NCBI GenBank assembly: GCA_030647205.1
Contig: JAUSJO010000002.1
Coordinates: 310,001 to 374,000, forward strand
Direction of reading: 5' to 3'
From: a bacterium
GTDB taxonomy: Bacteria; Patescibacteria; CPR2; UBA1875; JAJYID01
DNA: 64,000 bases
The notes under the pieces are model-generated. The model saw only the letters and a list, made by a program, of their open reading frames with translations. It had not been told where the DNA came from and did not search any database. Positions 46,824 to 55,865 of this stretch are shown here, piece by piece; the first letter of the stretch is position 1, and each line of letters begins with the position of its first letter. Both the position numbers and the translations under genes were made by a program.

Positions 46824-48635
46824 ATGAACTTACGAAACGTTGCAATTATAGCCCATGTTGATCATGGCAAGACCACCCTTGTGGATGGTCTTTTGAAGCA
46901 GTCGAAAACTTTCCGCGAAAACGAAGCGGCTTTTTCGCAAACCTTGATAATGGACTCCAACGATCAGGAGCGTGAACGCGGCATCACGATCCTTGCAAAA
47001 AACACGGCCGTAAAGTACGGCGACACTAAAATTAACATTATCGACACGCCTGGGCATGCCGACTTTGGCGGTGAAGTAGAGCGAACATTAAACATGGCTG
47101 ATGGAGCAATACTCGTTATTGACGCTCATGAAGGCCCAATGCCGCAAACAAAGTTCGTTCTCAAAAAAGCTCTCGAAATCGGACTGAAACCCATAGTTAT
47201 TATAAACAAAATTGACAAGCCAAATGCACGAATAGAAGATGTCATCAAAAAAACTCACGATCTTTTTCTAGATCTGGCGACAGATGTCGACCAACTCGAC
47301 TTTCCTATTTATTATGCGATTGCCAGAGATGGTAAGGCATGGAGCGAAATACCGGCGAGCCACGGCGAGGTAGCCGACTTCACCGATGTTTTTGAGGCTA
47401 TTTTAAACCACGTTCCTGCGCCGGAAGTTTTGCCGGACCAGCCATTTCAGATGCTAGTTACATCACTTGAAAGCGACAGTTTTCAGGGCAAACATGTCGT
47501 GGGAAAGATTACCCGCGGTTCTATAAAGCAGGGCCAGACAGTTACTTTGATAAAGAAAGACGGCAGCACAGAACAGGCTAGGATTGATAAGGTTTATATA
47601 TCGGAAGGACTTAAGAAAGCGGAAGTCGCAGAGGCTCATGCCGGTGAAATAGTTTCTCTGACTGGTGCAAAAAATGCAAGCATCGGAGAAACACTGGCTG
47701 ATAGCGATCATCCGGAAGCTTTGCCGACCATAGAAATAGAAGAGCCGACTTTGAAAATGTCCGTTTCTGCAAACACTTCTCCGTTTGCCGGAAAAGAAGG
47801 TCAGTTTGTAACTGGTAGGCAGATTTTAGAAAGAATTAAAAAAGAACTTGAAACTAATGTTTCGCTGAAGATGGAAATGGGAAAAGCCGGCGACTACATA
47901 TTATCCGGTCGCGGTGAACTTCACCTTTCTGTTTTGATTGAAAACCTACGTCGTGAAGGATATGAGCTTGAAGTTGGCAAACCGCAGGTAATTACCAAGG
48001 AAATTGACGGTGTGAAATGCGAGCCGATGGAAGAACTAACCATCGATGTTGATACCGAGCATGTTGGCGCGGTGACTGCAGAAGTGGGCAGGAGAAAAGG
48101 TAATATGCTAAGTCAGGAGGAAAACTCTGACGGCACAACAAGATTAGTTTTTGCAATATCTACCCGCGGTATTCTCGGACTTCGAAACCAACTTCTGACA
48201 TTATCTCGTGGAACTGCGATCATGAACTCTATTTTCACAGAGTTCAAGCCGGTTGGCGCTACTATTCCTAAACTTAGAAATGGCGCTCTTGTTGCACATG
48301 AGTCGGGAAAAGCAGTGGCATACGGGCTATATAATGCGCAGGGCAGAGGCATCGTATTTATCGGTCCGCAGACCCAAGTTTATGAAGGTATGATAGTCGG
48401 GCTTAACTCTCGAGAGGGCGACCTGGAAATAAATGTGACGAAGGAAAAGAAGCTTACAAATACCCGTGCATCAGGATCTGATGACGCGCTGACCCTAACC
48501 CCACCGACAATATTTACGCTTGAACAAGCATTAGATTTTCTTGAAGACGATGAACTTCTGGAAGTAACTCCAAAAAATCTAAGGCTTCGAAAGAAACTTC
48601 TCAACAAAACAGCTCGAGCCAGAGCCAGCAGATAA
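46824..48635 (+). CDS. typA: TypA/BipA ribosome-associated GTPase
   Basis: 603 residues, usual length. AHVDHGKTT (G1), RERGITI (G2), DTPGHADF (G3) and NKIDKP (G4), then EF-G-like domains II, III and V and the BipA-specific C-terminal domain (VYEGMIVGLNSREGDLEINVTKEK). It helps ribosome assembly and translation under stress. The terminator-like hairpin in its leader suggests conditional expression. Confidence 0.97.
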   Translation: MNLRNVAIIAHVDHGKTTLVDGLLKQSKTFRENEAAFSQTLIMDSNDQERERGITILAKNTAVKYGDTKINIIDTPGHADFGGEVERTLNMADGAILVIDAHEGPMPQTKFVLKKALEIGLKPIVIINKIDKPNARIEDVIKKTHDLFLDLATDVDQLDFPIYYAIARDGKAWSEIPASHGEVADFTDVFEAILNHVPAPEVLPDQPFQMLVTSLESDSFQGKHVVGKITRGSIKQGQTVTLIKKDGSTEQARIDKVYISEGLKKAEVAEAHAGEIVSLTGAKNASIGETLADSDHPEALPTIEIEEPTLKMSVSANTSPFAGKEGQFVTGRQILERIKKELETNVSLKMEMGKAGDYILSGRGELHLSVLIENLRREGYELEVGKPQVITKEIDGVKCEPMEELTIDVDTEHVGAVTAEVGRRKGNMLSQEENSDGTTRLVFAISTRGILGLRNQLLTLSRGTAIMNSIFTEFKPVGATIPKLRNGALVAHESGKAVAYGLYNAQGRGIVFIGPQTQVYEGMIVGLNSREGDLEINVTKEKKLTNTRASGSDDALTLTPPTIFTLEQALDFLEDDELLEVTPKNLRLRKKLLNKTARARASR

Positions 48636-48661
48636 TTTATTTTTGTTAAGGATCTTTTGGC

Positions 48662-48690
48662 TTGACGTAAACTATTTATTATGTTAGAAT
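48662..48690 (+). promoter_or_regulatory. Sigma-70-type promoter, 17-nt spacer
   Basis: TTGACG (48662-48667) and TAGAAT (48685-48690). The leader to ATG 48773 is about 76 nt. Confidence 0.65.
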
Positions 48691-48772
48691 CCATCCAAAT
48701 AGTGGGGTAACTCATACTTTGTTCTTTGAAAAAATAATGACCGAAAGGTTGTCGATAAGGGAGATGGATAAT

Positions 48773-49636
48773 ATGACAGCAGAATCATGGGGAATATACA
48801 GTTTCCTAGTGGATAAAATGTCGTCAAAATCATGGGCAATACTCAGTCTTGTAATGTTTCTATTCGTGCTTGCTTGTTTTATATGGGAAACATATTTCTC
48901 AGAAGCAAAGAAGACGAAGCCTGCTCTTGATGACAAAAGATTATTTGAAATATTTAAAGAGCAGGATGAGCAGAGAGCAAGAGCTACCGAGAAAAGTAGG
49001 ATAAGGAGTGAAGAGAGAAATAGAGTTTTTGAAAAAGAAAGTAGGAAAGAGAGGAGAAAGAAACTAATATCGTCTTCAAAAAAACTTCTTGAGCAAGAAA
49101 TACCAAAAAGCATGGATAAGACAAGAGGATGGATCTCAAATGCAGAGAGGTATTATGAAAGCCATACTTATGATCCATTCTGGAATGCTCTTGAGCAGGG
49201 GGCTATATCTCTAGATAACCTAAAAAAATGGGTCAATCATTTGACGTACTATATGGGCCAGCTCAACTCTCTTGGAGGGTATAGTGAACTGTCCACTCAA
49301 GTTGAGCGTGAATTTCTGGAATTCCAGAATCTCTGTAATCGTCTGAATGATCTTATGGGAAAGGGTCATAGCAGTTCTCACTTTGCAAACATCTATCAAC
49401 AACGTGTGACTCGTAACGTTCTAGTGGCAGGGTTTACTTCTCTGGATATTGCTATAAATACTCTGGGAAGAGAAATCCATAACAACTTTCATGTTGTTTT
49501 CTCTGCGCTAAGTGAAGTTAGTAATGATGTTTCCTCTGGATTAAGTGAGATCAAAGACAGAGAAACGAGATCAACGCTTGCTCTAGAGAAAACGAAACAT
49601 GCAGTTGACGATATGTCCAGAGATCTGGCATCCTAA
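48773..49636 (+). CDS. Membrane-anchored coiled-coil protein
   Basis: 287 residues from ATG 48773, which has AAGGGAG 9 nt upstream; in-frame ATG 48737 and TTG 48719 lack a site. One N-terminal membrane segment (about 17-40) is followed by a highly charged coiled-coil region (45-115) and a helical C-terminal domain of unknown type. Not recognised. It could be a scaffold or a phage-shock-like envelope protein; that is guesswork. A terminator follows. Confidence 0.7.
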   Translation: MTAESWGIYSFLVDKMSSKSWAILSLVMFLFVLACFIWETYFSEAKKTKPALDDKRLFEIFKEQDEQRARATEKSRIRSEERNRVFEKESRKERRKKLISSSKKLLEQEIPKSMDKTRGWISNAERYYESHTYDPFWNALEQGAISLDNLKKWVNHLTYYMGQLNSLGGYSELSTQVEREFLEFQNLCNRLNDLMGKGHSSSHFANIYQQRVTRNVLVAGFTSLDIAINTLGREIHNNFHVVFSALSEVSNDVSSGLSEIKDRETRSTLALEKTKHAVDDMSRDLAS

Positions 49637-49660
49637 GTCAGGCAACTCATTGGCTTATCT

Positions 49661-49695
49661 AAAAGGGCCCCTTCGGGGGCTCTTTTTCTTTTTAA
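49661..49695 (+). terminator. Intrinsic terminator
   Basis: AGGGCCCC and GGGGGCTC pair over a TTC loop at 49664-49683, followed by TTTTTCTTTTT. Confidence 0.9.
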
Positions 49696-49739
49696 GAAAA
49701 TTAGTTAATTATTTTTTCAATATCAAGTCTCTTCTTTCC

Positions 49740-49748
49740 TGATACAAT
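49740..49748 (+). promoter_or_regulatory. Extended -10 for a leaderless transcript
   Basis: TGATACAAT ends 6 nt before ATG 49755. Confidence 0.5.
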
Positions 49749-49754
49749 ATGTCT

Positions 49755-50231
49755 ATGGAAGAACAATATATAGGTGAGCTGCAGAAATATGCAACTGATA
49801 TTTTAAAGAAAGGCAATCAGGGGAAACCCCTGTGGATGCTTTCAAAATGGAACTGCAGCGAGGTATCTCGGATAGTTGGACTTAAGGTTCTCTCAGATTT
49901 GGGAGTATCTTCTAAGCCCTTTATTTTAAAAGGTAATGTTACCGTTACAGGACTAATCGAGGAGAATAATCACGATATTTTGGGATTTTTCGATTCAGGG
50001 TCAAATATGTATATACTGATCGATCCAACAATATGGCAGTTCTTTCCGAAAATGAAAAAAATCTTCTTGGGTAAATTCAGTTCCGTAGATGACATTCTTA
50101 AGTTTGTTTCTGAATATTATAGAGGCGATTGGAAGGTTTCTGAAGAAGTTGATCCTACCCTTGAAAAAGAAGTGGCTGACTATTATAAGATTATTAAGCT
50201 GAACTGCGACCAGTCGCCGAATTGGGAGTAG
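49755..50231 (+). CDS. Possible papain/transglutaminase-fold protein
   Basis: 158 residues. NCSEVS near residue 35, HDILGF near 73 and LIDPTIWQFFP near 87 fit the Cys-His-Asp order and spacing of papain-like or transglutaminase-like folds, where Asp-Pro-Thr followed by Gln-Phe is common. The fold is inferred. An in-frame ATG at 49749 overlaps the start region; the one 6 nt after the -10 is preferred. It converges with the helicase gene. Confidence 0.55.
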   Translation: MEEQYIGELQKYATDILKKGNQGKPLWMLSKWNCSEVSRIVGLKVLSDLGVSSKPFILKGNVTVTGLIEENNHDILGFFDSGSNMYILIDPTIWQFFPKMKKIFLGKFSSVDDILKFVSEYYRGDWKVSEEVDPTLEKEVADYYKIIKLNCDQSPNWE

Positions 50232-50266
50232 CTTATATGAATCTGGAGGAAGTATCCAAGTAGTCC

Positions 50267-51934
50267 TTACTTCATCACCATCCTGGCGAGGCGAAGGTCG
50301 TTGTAAGAGTATTTTCCTTTGAGCTTTTCGTGGACGGGGCCAAGCCTGTCCGTATCAAGCTCGTAGAAAACCTTGTGAATAGTTGGAAGAACACGTTTGA
50401 GTGGTGGCTCTATAATCCGCACCGCGTCAGAACGCTTTATTTTATCCAGAGAAACAAGATTTTCAATATGCGACAAGACAGTTCCTTCTGTGATATTGCG
50501 TTTTTCCGCAATTTCCTTGATAGACTTTCCTGACTGGAAAAGGGCCAAGGTTTCATCATAAGTGCTGCCATGTGGCTTTTTATAGACCCCTTTTTGATAT
50601 TTAGATTCCTTCAAATTGCCACCGCAGGCGGTAATAAATACATCATATTTTTTCTGCAGATCTTTGCTCGAGATACCCACAAAGCAGTCCTCTGCTTTAT
50701 CGGAGGAAGCGCGAAACTCTTGGTCCTTTTCTAGTATGTCAGGATGGACAAGGAGAGCATGATCGTTACAACCCAAGAGGTAGAGACCGGAAAGCCGGCG
50801 AACTCGCGACAATGCGACATAACCCTGGCCGTACTCAAAGACGCCTGATAAATCCATGATGGCAGCGTCTAAACTCATGCCCTGACTTTTGTGGATAGTA
50901 ATAGCCCAAGCGAGGCGGAGAGGAATCTGCGTAACTTTTGCCCGTATCATTCCGTTTTCTTCAATTGTCCAGTCCATAGGTTCGGCTTCGATATGGCGTC
51001 CATCCATAGTTTTGACGACCGGATAACCGCTATCGTCGTCAAATCCGACTATCTTTCCGAGAGTGCCATTTACAAAGCCTGCCTTTGGATTATTTTTTGT
51101 AAACATTACGACCGCTCCCACTTTTACGGAAAATTCTTCCGGTGAAATACATCCTTTTTTTATGGCTGCGACAAGTTGTCTTGGACCCACTTGTGCCATC
51201 TGAAAACTGGCTTCTTCCGATGAAATTTTTTCAAGTTCCGCGCTATTTATCCGGTCGACATCTATGTTATGTGAGAAAAGTTTGGTTATTTCTAATGAAT
51301 TTTCTAAATGCTGATCCATCCTTTTTTGGATGTGACAGAGATGTTCCTCGTCAAAGTTACCGGAGCGGAGGGCATTTAGAACCGACAAAAATTCTTTGTC
51401 GTCTTGACGATGCTGCTCTGTAATATAACAAATGGTCGGGTCGAGATCTGCCCAAGACTCTGATTCAAAAGCAAAATGGTTTGTTCCTCCTCCATGAGAT
51501 ATGGGTGGAAGCTGGAAGAAGTCGCCAACCAGAATAATCTGAAGTCCGCCAAAGGGTTGCTCATTTTCTCGGACTCTTTTGCAGACTAGATCCACCATAG
51601 TGAGTGTGTTTTCGCTAAGCATAGAAATCTCATCGATGATGAGCACGCTTGTTTTATTGATGCGCTTAGAAATGTAGCTTTTGCTTGCGATACGACCGAG
51701 ATCGGCGCTTGAGAGCATTTCCTTGATACCAATCCCGCTCCATGAGTGGATGGTCATACCGCCGATGTGCGTGGCGGCGATGCCGGTAGATGCGGTGATA
51801 GCCGGTTCAATACCGTGAGAACGCAGATATTCAACATAACGGTTGATGGTATGCGTTTTGCCCGATCCCGGTTCGCCGGTTAGGAAAACATTTACCCCGG
51901 TTTTGCATATTGAAAAAGCTGTGTCTTGTGTCAT
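50267..51934 (-). CDS. PIF1-like DNA helicase with C-terminal HTH
   Basis: 555 residues. GEPGSGKTHTI (Walker A), TASTGIAATHIGG, LIIDEISML (Walker B), GDFFQLPP and late TIHKSQGMSLD and VALSRVR motifs place it in the PIF1/RecD-like SF1B helicases, which unwind DNA 5' to 3'. After about 430 a winged-helix region has SIKEIAEKRNITEGTVLSHI, like the HTH/RQC modules of helicases. No ribosome site is visible upstream. On the minus strand TATACT near 51995-52000 may be the -10. Confidence 0.93.
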   Translation of the reverse strand: MTQDTAFSICKTGVNVFLTGEPGSGKTHTINRYVEYLRSHGIEPAITASTGIAATHIGGMTIHSWSGIGIKEMLSSADLGRIASKSYISKRINKTSVLIIDEISMLSENTLTMVDLVCKRVRENEQPFGGLQIILVGDFFQLPPISHGGGTNHFAFESESWADLDPTICYITEQHRQDDKEFLSVLNALRSGNFDEEHLCHIQKRMDQHLENSLEITKLFSHNIDVDRINSAELEKISSEEASFQMAQVGPRQLVAAIKKGCISPEEFSVKVGAVVMFTKNNPKAGFVNGTLGKIVGFDDDSGYPVVKTMDGRHIEAEPMDWTIEENGMIRAKVTQIPLRLAWAITIHKSQGMSLDAAIMDLSGVFEYGQGYVALSRVRRLSGLYLLGCNDHALLVHPDILEKDQEFRASSDKAEDCFVGISSKDLQKKYDVFITACGGNLKESKYQKGVYKKPHGSTYDETLALFQSGKSIKEIAEKRNITEGTVLSHIENLVSLDKIKRSDAVRIIEPPLKRVLPTIHKVFYELDTDRLGPVHEKLKGKYSYNDLRLARMVMK

Positions 51935-52036
51935 ATTCTTTAAATTATTTTTAGTAAGTGTCTTGAATCAAGAATATAGTTTTACCCAAAAAAATCTAGT
52001 ATACAAAACTATGCAAAGGCTCGAATAAAAATAACT

Positions 52037-52627
52037 TTAGTTTAAGTTTACTCCTGAGGTTATTTTACTGTAGTCAGGTATTTGCTTTTGGAATAGACGC
52101 TGAACGGTACCAAAGTCACCGTTAAAAGTGCCCAAAGTACCGCTACTTAGACCACCTGCAGAACAGCTGGAAGACCATAATTTTTTAGATGCGTTGGGAA
52201 AACCGGTCGAGGAGAAAAAATACGTATTGCCAAGTGGGCATTGACCCTCCGGATTGGAAGCTGCCTGGTTTCCTTTTTCTTTGGTAAATCCCGCTCCCTG
52301 TAGTGCCGTCAAGAATGGTTTGTATGCTTCGGGGGTGTTGGGATAGGACTGGGACTTTATAGGAATGTATTGATATCCTCCCAAGACCTCAATGAGTCGG
52401 CTATCTTTAGACACGGTTATCCTGATACTGCGATGCAGTTCAGCTCCATTTACAGAACCCTCAGCCATAAAAGTGACAGTGGCATCGCTGTTAGCGGACT
52501 CGTCCAGGGCAACAGTATTAACAATATTTTTTTCTACCGGGACTCCTCGTCCTTGAAAACTCAAAGAGATGAGTACCACCGCTAATAAAAAAGCAATAAT
52601 TCCTATTATGACTAAAACATTCTTCAT
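52037..52627 (-). CDS. Membrane-anchored hypothetical protein
   Basis: 196 residues from ATG 52627. An N-terminal hydrophobic segment of about 20 residues is followed by an outside domain with four cysteines (for example near CPLGN and SSSCSAGG), possibly disulfides. Not recognised. On the minus strand CATAAT ends 6 nt before this ATG; an in-frame ATG at 52645 is the alternative. It lies tail to head with the helicase gene, 102 nt away. Confidence 0.6.
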   Translation of the reverse strand: MKNVLVIIGIIAFLLAVVLISLSFQGRGVPVEKNIVNTVALDESANSDATVTFMAEGSVNGAELHRSIRITVSKDSRLIEVLGGYQYIPIKSQSYPNTPEAYKPFLTALQGAGFTKEKGNQAASNPEGQCPLGNTYFFSSTGFPNASKKLWSSSCSAGGLSSGTLGTFNGDFGTVQRLFQKQIPDYSKITSGVNLN

Positions 52628-52745
52628 AGTAGTATTATGCTTCATATGAGGGATATTTAATACATTAAATATTACAAATCTATTATGCTGACTAAAGATT
52701 CAAGCTCATAAAATTAACCGTATAGATATCTTAATATGTTTTTTA

Positions 52746-52754
52746 TGGTATAAT
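52746..52754 (+). promoter_or_regulatory. Extended -10 of the BtpA-like gene
   Basis: TGGTATAAT; start expected near 52761. Confidence 0.6.
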
Positions 52755-52762
52755 CTAGTTTA

Positions 52763-52797
52763 GTGAGGGTCCGCATCGGAGGCGGATCTTTTTGGAC
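52763..52797 (+). promoter_or_regulatory. Attenuator-like leader hairpin
   Basis: GGTCCGC pairs with GCGGATC (one G-U pair) and is followed by TTTTT, immediately behind the promoter and before the ribosome site GGGAGGTG. The plan is terminator-like. Confidence 0.45.
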
Positions 52798-52816
52798 TTT
52801 GAGGGAGGTGTTATAT

Positions 52817-53563
52817 TTGTCGAAATTTATCGATTCTTTCAGGAATAACAAGGACAGTGTCAACGGAAAGATTTTTCTTCCCGTTATACACTTAAATCCC
52901 AGAGACGGTATGGGCAGTGCTATGGATGGGGTCCGGGTGGCAGCAGATGCCGGTGCTGACGGAGCCTTCCTGATAGCTCACGGCGGACTAGACTATCGCC
53001 AGGTGGCAGAAATACAAGAGTCAGTGCTAAACCGGTTTCAGCGTGATACAGGAGTACTGTTCCCGATCGGAGTTAACTGGTTGGATCTGATGAGAGAGCC
53101 CGAGAAAATGATCCATGAAGCCAGCCGGATCGGAACGGTGTCAATGATTTGGAGCGATGCTCCCGGGAATGGAGAGGAAATACTCCAGGCTCGTCGGGAC
53201 ACCATGTGGGATGGTTTCTACATGGGAGCTGTCGGTTTCAAGTACCAAGCCCATGTTTCTAACGAGGAGCTTCCTGAAGTTGCGCGGAGATCATCTAGCT
53301 TCATGGATGTACTGGTCACTAGCGGTGACGGTACTGGTATCGCCATCAATCCCGAGAGAACGAAGATCATTCGTGAGGCAGTTGGACTCGAAAAACCGAT
53401 AGCGGTAGCCAGCGGGGTGTCTATCAGTAACTATGGGGATATAATTCCTTATGTTGATTGCTTCCTGGTCGCTACTTCTATTCTTTTTAAGCACGACGAT
53501 CATCGTCTTGATGCAGAAAAGACTCAGGTTCTGGCTGAGGCGATTCATGGCTGGACACCGTAA
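52817..53563 (+). CDS. BtpA/SgcQ-family TIM-barrel protein
   Basis: 248 residues from TTG 52817, which has GGGAGGTG 7 nt upstream; the in-frame GTG at 52763 lies in the leader hairpin. The motif order fits the BtpA family: HLNPRDGMGS, AADAGADGAFLIAHGG, VTSGDGTG (phosphate loop) and KPIAVASGVSISNYGDIIPYVD. The family has a phosphate-binding barrel of unsettled activity. In cyanobacteria BtpA supports photosystem I, which cannot be its role here. A terminator follows. Confidence 0.8.
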   Translation: MSKFIDSFRNNKDSVNGKIFLPVIHLNPRDGMGSAMDGVRVAADAGADGAFLIAHGGLDYRQVAEIQESVLNRFQRDTGVLFPIGVNWLDLMREPEKMIHEASRIGTVSMIWSDAPGNGEEILQARRDTMWDGFYMGAVGFKYQAHVSNEELPEVARRSSSFMDVLVTSGDGTGIAINPERTKIIREAVGLEKPIAVASGVSISNYGDIIPYVDCFLVATSILFKHDDHRLDAEKTQVLAEAIHGWTP

Positions 53564-53577
53564 GTTCCTTTGACAAA

Positions 53578-53614
53578 TAAAGCCCGCGTCTAACGATGCG
53601 GGCTTTTCCTTTAT
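53578..53614 (+). terminator. Intrinsic terminator
   Basis: AAAGCCCGC (53579-53587) pairs exactly with GCGGGCTTT (53598-53606), followed by T-rich sequence. Confidence 0.9.
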
Positions 53615-53641
53615 CAAAGATCTTAGAGGAAGAAGGTTTTG

Positions 53642-53650
53642 TGGTATAAT
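53642..53650 (+). promoter_or_regulatory. Extended -10 for a leaderless transcript
   Basis: TGGTATAAT ends 7 nt before ATG 53658. Confidence 0.6.
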
Positions 53651-53657
53651 TTTACCC

Positions 53658-54947
53658 ATGAAAGAAAATTTAGAGATATCTCATGAAGAGATAGGAGAAG
53701 AAAATATAACAGACACTCTCGTTGAGGAAGATATTGGCGAGTCGCTTTTGGATATAGACGAAGACCAAGATTTCATGATGGGAGTAGAGGGAGCTCCTAT
53801 AGAACCCGGTGACACCTTTGATGCAGAGAAGGAACTGGGTAGTATACTTAGGGCGCAGACAGAAGAAAGGTCGGCTTTACTAAAACGCTTTAAGGAAAGA
53901 CTCAGCTACCAAAAAGAGGGTCTCGCTGATATGCAGATGAATTTTGTGGAAACAATATTTGAAAATCCGGATATTTCAAGACGAGAGCTATATGATATAG
54001 CCGGTGAATATAAGGAAAAGTATGGTCTAACTCCAGATCAAGCAGCAATAGTTATGGCCCTGGTTGATAAGTACGCAAGCATACATTCTGATTTAAAAGT
54101 TGTTAGAGAAGAGTACCCGACCGGCGCAGATTTTTTCAAAGGGTTTACCGGAGAATATCCCGAGGGGGAAGTGGAATGGGTAGATAACCCTATAGCTCTT
54201 CATCTCTCTCTAAAAAATATAAATGATTATGCAAAAGCTAGAGGAGATAAGGTAAAAAATTGTAAAACTTATCCTGCATGTCTTTCAAGGCATGAGATAA
54301 CCTCGGTACGTGACAGGCCTCCATTTATGTGTAAACTTCCCTTTGTACTCGACAACCTCGATGAAGAAAAGACGTTACCGGAGTGGATGGAGGAGGTAAC
54401 GGTGCACGAATATCAGCATGTTCTTTATAGAATATTCAACATGGCTGAGATAACAGAGGCTTACGGTCATATTGCAGGTAGGGAGAACTTGGCTTCACTA
54501 GACAGTGAAAAGAAACTGAGAAGGGTACTTTCTCAGGATAAGGCTTTTGCTGAAGGCTTGGCAAAAAATGAACTGATTGCATACCTAAAAAATAATGGAG
54601 ATCTTAAGAGGGCCTACCGAATGCTCAAACAGACTGATGAGAGGAATATAGTGCAAAAAATGTTTATGAAGCGAGGGCCTGCCTATGATTTTTCGGTGCA
54701 CAATTATATGACCGATGACGATATCAAGGATCTTCCTATGGCAGATCGGTTAAAATCCCGTAATATAAAAAAGAAAATTTTTACAAAAGAGCTGGACGAT
54801 GCTATTTGGAAAGGAGTTTTATCGGTGCACTCACTGACAGAATCACTTGGATATACACAAGATAAAGCTCTGGCGCTTTTGTCTCCCGAACCATTAGCTA
54901 AGTGGCCAAAGGTTGTAAAGAGAATGTGCGAATCACAAGATGAGTGA
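53658..54947 (+). CDS. Putative metalloprotease-like protein (HEYQH)
   Basis: 429 residues. A very acidic N-terminus (1-60) is followed by a helical region and a domain in which VTVHEYQHVLYRIF (His near 249 and 253) fits HExxH. A Glu further on, in the AEITEAYGH region, could be the third ligand. A cytosolic zinc peptidase-like protein of unknown family. Leaderless start predicted. It ends inside the promoter region of the next gene. Confidence 0.65.
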   Translation: MKENLEISHEEIGEENITDTLVEEDIGESLLDIDEDQDFMMGVEGAPIEPGDTFDAEKELGSILRAQTEERSALLKRFKERLSYQKEGLADMQMNFVETIFENPDISRRELYDIAGEYKEKYGLTPDQAAIVMALVDKYASIHSDLKVVREEYPTGADFFKGFTGEYPEGEVEWVDNPIALHLSLKNINDYAKARGDKVKNCKTYPACLSRHEITSVRDRPPFMCKLPFVLDNLDEEKTLPEWMEEVTVHEYQHVLYRIFNMAEITEAYGHIAGRENLASLDSEKKLRRVLSQDKAFAEGLAKNELIAYLKNNGDLKRAYRMLKQTDERNIVQKMFMKRGPAYDFSVHNYMTDDDIKDLPMADRLKSRNIKKKIFTKELDDAIWKGVLSVHSLTESLGYTQDKALALLSPEPLAKWPKVVKRMCESQDE

Positions 54948-54954
54948 TTTTTTA

Positions 54955-54963
54955 TGGTATAAT
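54955..54963 (+). promoter_or_regulatory. Extended -10 for a leaderless transcript
   Basis: TGGTATAAT ends 7 nt before ATG 54971 and starts 8 nt after the previous stop. Confidence 0.6.
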
Positions 54964-54970
54964 CACTCTT

Positions 54971-55852
54971 ATGTGGATAGTACTAACGCTTATATCTGCC
55001 GCGCTTTTTGCGGTAGTAAATATTTTTGACAAGATTGTTTTGAACAAATGGGTCAAAGATCCGCTTGTTCCTGCTATTGTTGTCGGTGTTATCAACCTTG
55101 TAGCGGCAGGCTTTATATTCCTGTTTCATAGTGTGCCGCATTTTTCTAGTATCAATATCTTGCTTGCTATAGTAGTTGGCTTTTTGGGGTTTCTTTCTAC
55201 TATAACCTATTACAAAGCGGTTCAGCTTGACGATATATCTCGCGTGGCCCCGCTTTTTCAGTTGGAGCCCTTATTTGTTGTAGTTTTAGCTGCCGTGTTT
55301 CTAGGCGAGGTTTTTTCCGTTTCAAAATACATCGGTGTTTTCATGTTGGTTTTAGGGGCGCTCACCATATCTTTAAAAAGTTTTAAGAGTTTGAGACTAG
55401 GCAAGTCGTTTTGGTTAATGGTTTTAACAGGATTTATTATCTCTATATCTCTTGTCTTGTATAAAAGGTTGCTTGACTACGGCGATTTCTGGACGGTTTT
55501 TGCCTATTCCCGTATCGGGATGATCCCCGTGCTTACTTTTGTCGTTTATAAAAGTTTTAAAAATCTTTTAGATACTGTCAAATGTCATGGTAAAAGATGT
55601 TTGTTTTTAATGACAGCCGGAGAAAGTTTGGGCGTTGTGGCTATGTTCTTTTCTATAGCCGCTTTTGCTGTCGGTACAGCCACACTAGTTAATGCACTCG
55701 GCTCGGTACAGCCCCTCTTTCTACTATTTTTCAGTATAATCCTTAGTCTTTTTCTCCCTAGAATATTTTCCGAAGAGATAAAAAAAGGAGTATTACTCCA
55801 AAAAATATTTGCTGTAGCTCTCTTGATAGTTGGCGGTTTGCTGGTAGTATAA
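54971..55852 (+). CDS. EamA-family membrane transporter
   Basis: 293 residues with ten hydrophobic segments in two halves, each an EamA (DMT) repeat: PLFQLEPLFVVVLAAVFLGE in the first and NALGSVQPLFLLFFSIILSL in the second. A likely exporter of small metabolites; the substrate is unknown. The start at ATG 54971 follows the -10 directly; a frame extending to 54944 would lie upstream of the transcript start. The next gene follows after 13 nt. Confidence 0.88.
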   Translation: MWIVLTLISAALFAVVNIFDKIVLNKWVKDPLVPAIVVGVINLVAAGFIFLFHSVPHFSSINILLAIVVGFLGFLSTITYYKAVQLDDISRVAPLFQLEPLFVVVLAAVFLGEVFSVSKYIGVFMLVLGALTISLKSFKSLRLGKSFWLMVLTGFIISISLVLYKRLLDYGDFWTVFAYSRIGMIPVLTFVVYKSFKNLLDTVKCHGKRCLFLMTAGESLGVVAMFFSIAAFAVGTATLVNALGSVQPLFLLFFSIILSLFLPRIFSEEIKKGVLLQKIFAVALLIVGGLLVV

Positions 55853-55865
55853 AAGGAATTAAAAA

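Noticed and set aside
52763..52816. GTG start for the BtpA-like protein
   Set aside because: It lies 8 nt after the -10 and encodes the leader hairpin; TTG 52817 has GGGAGGTG.
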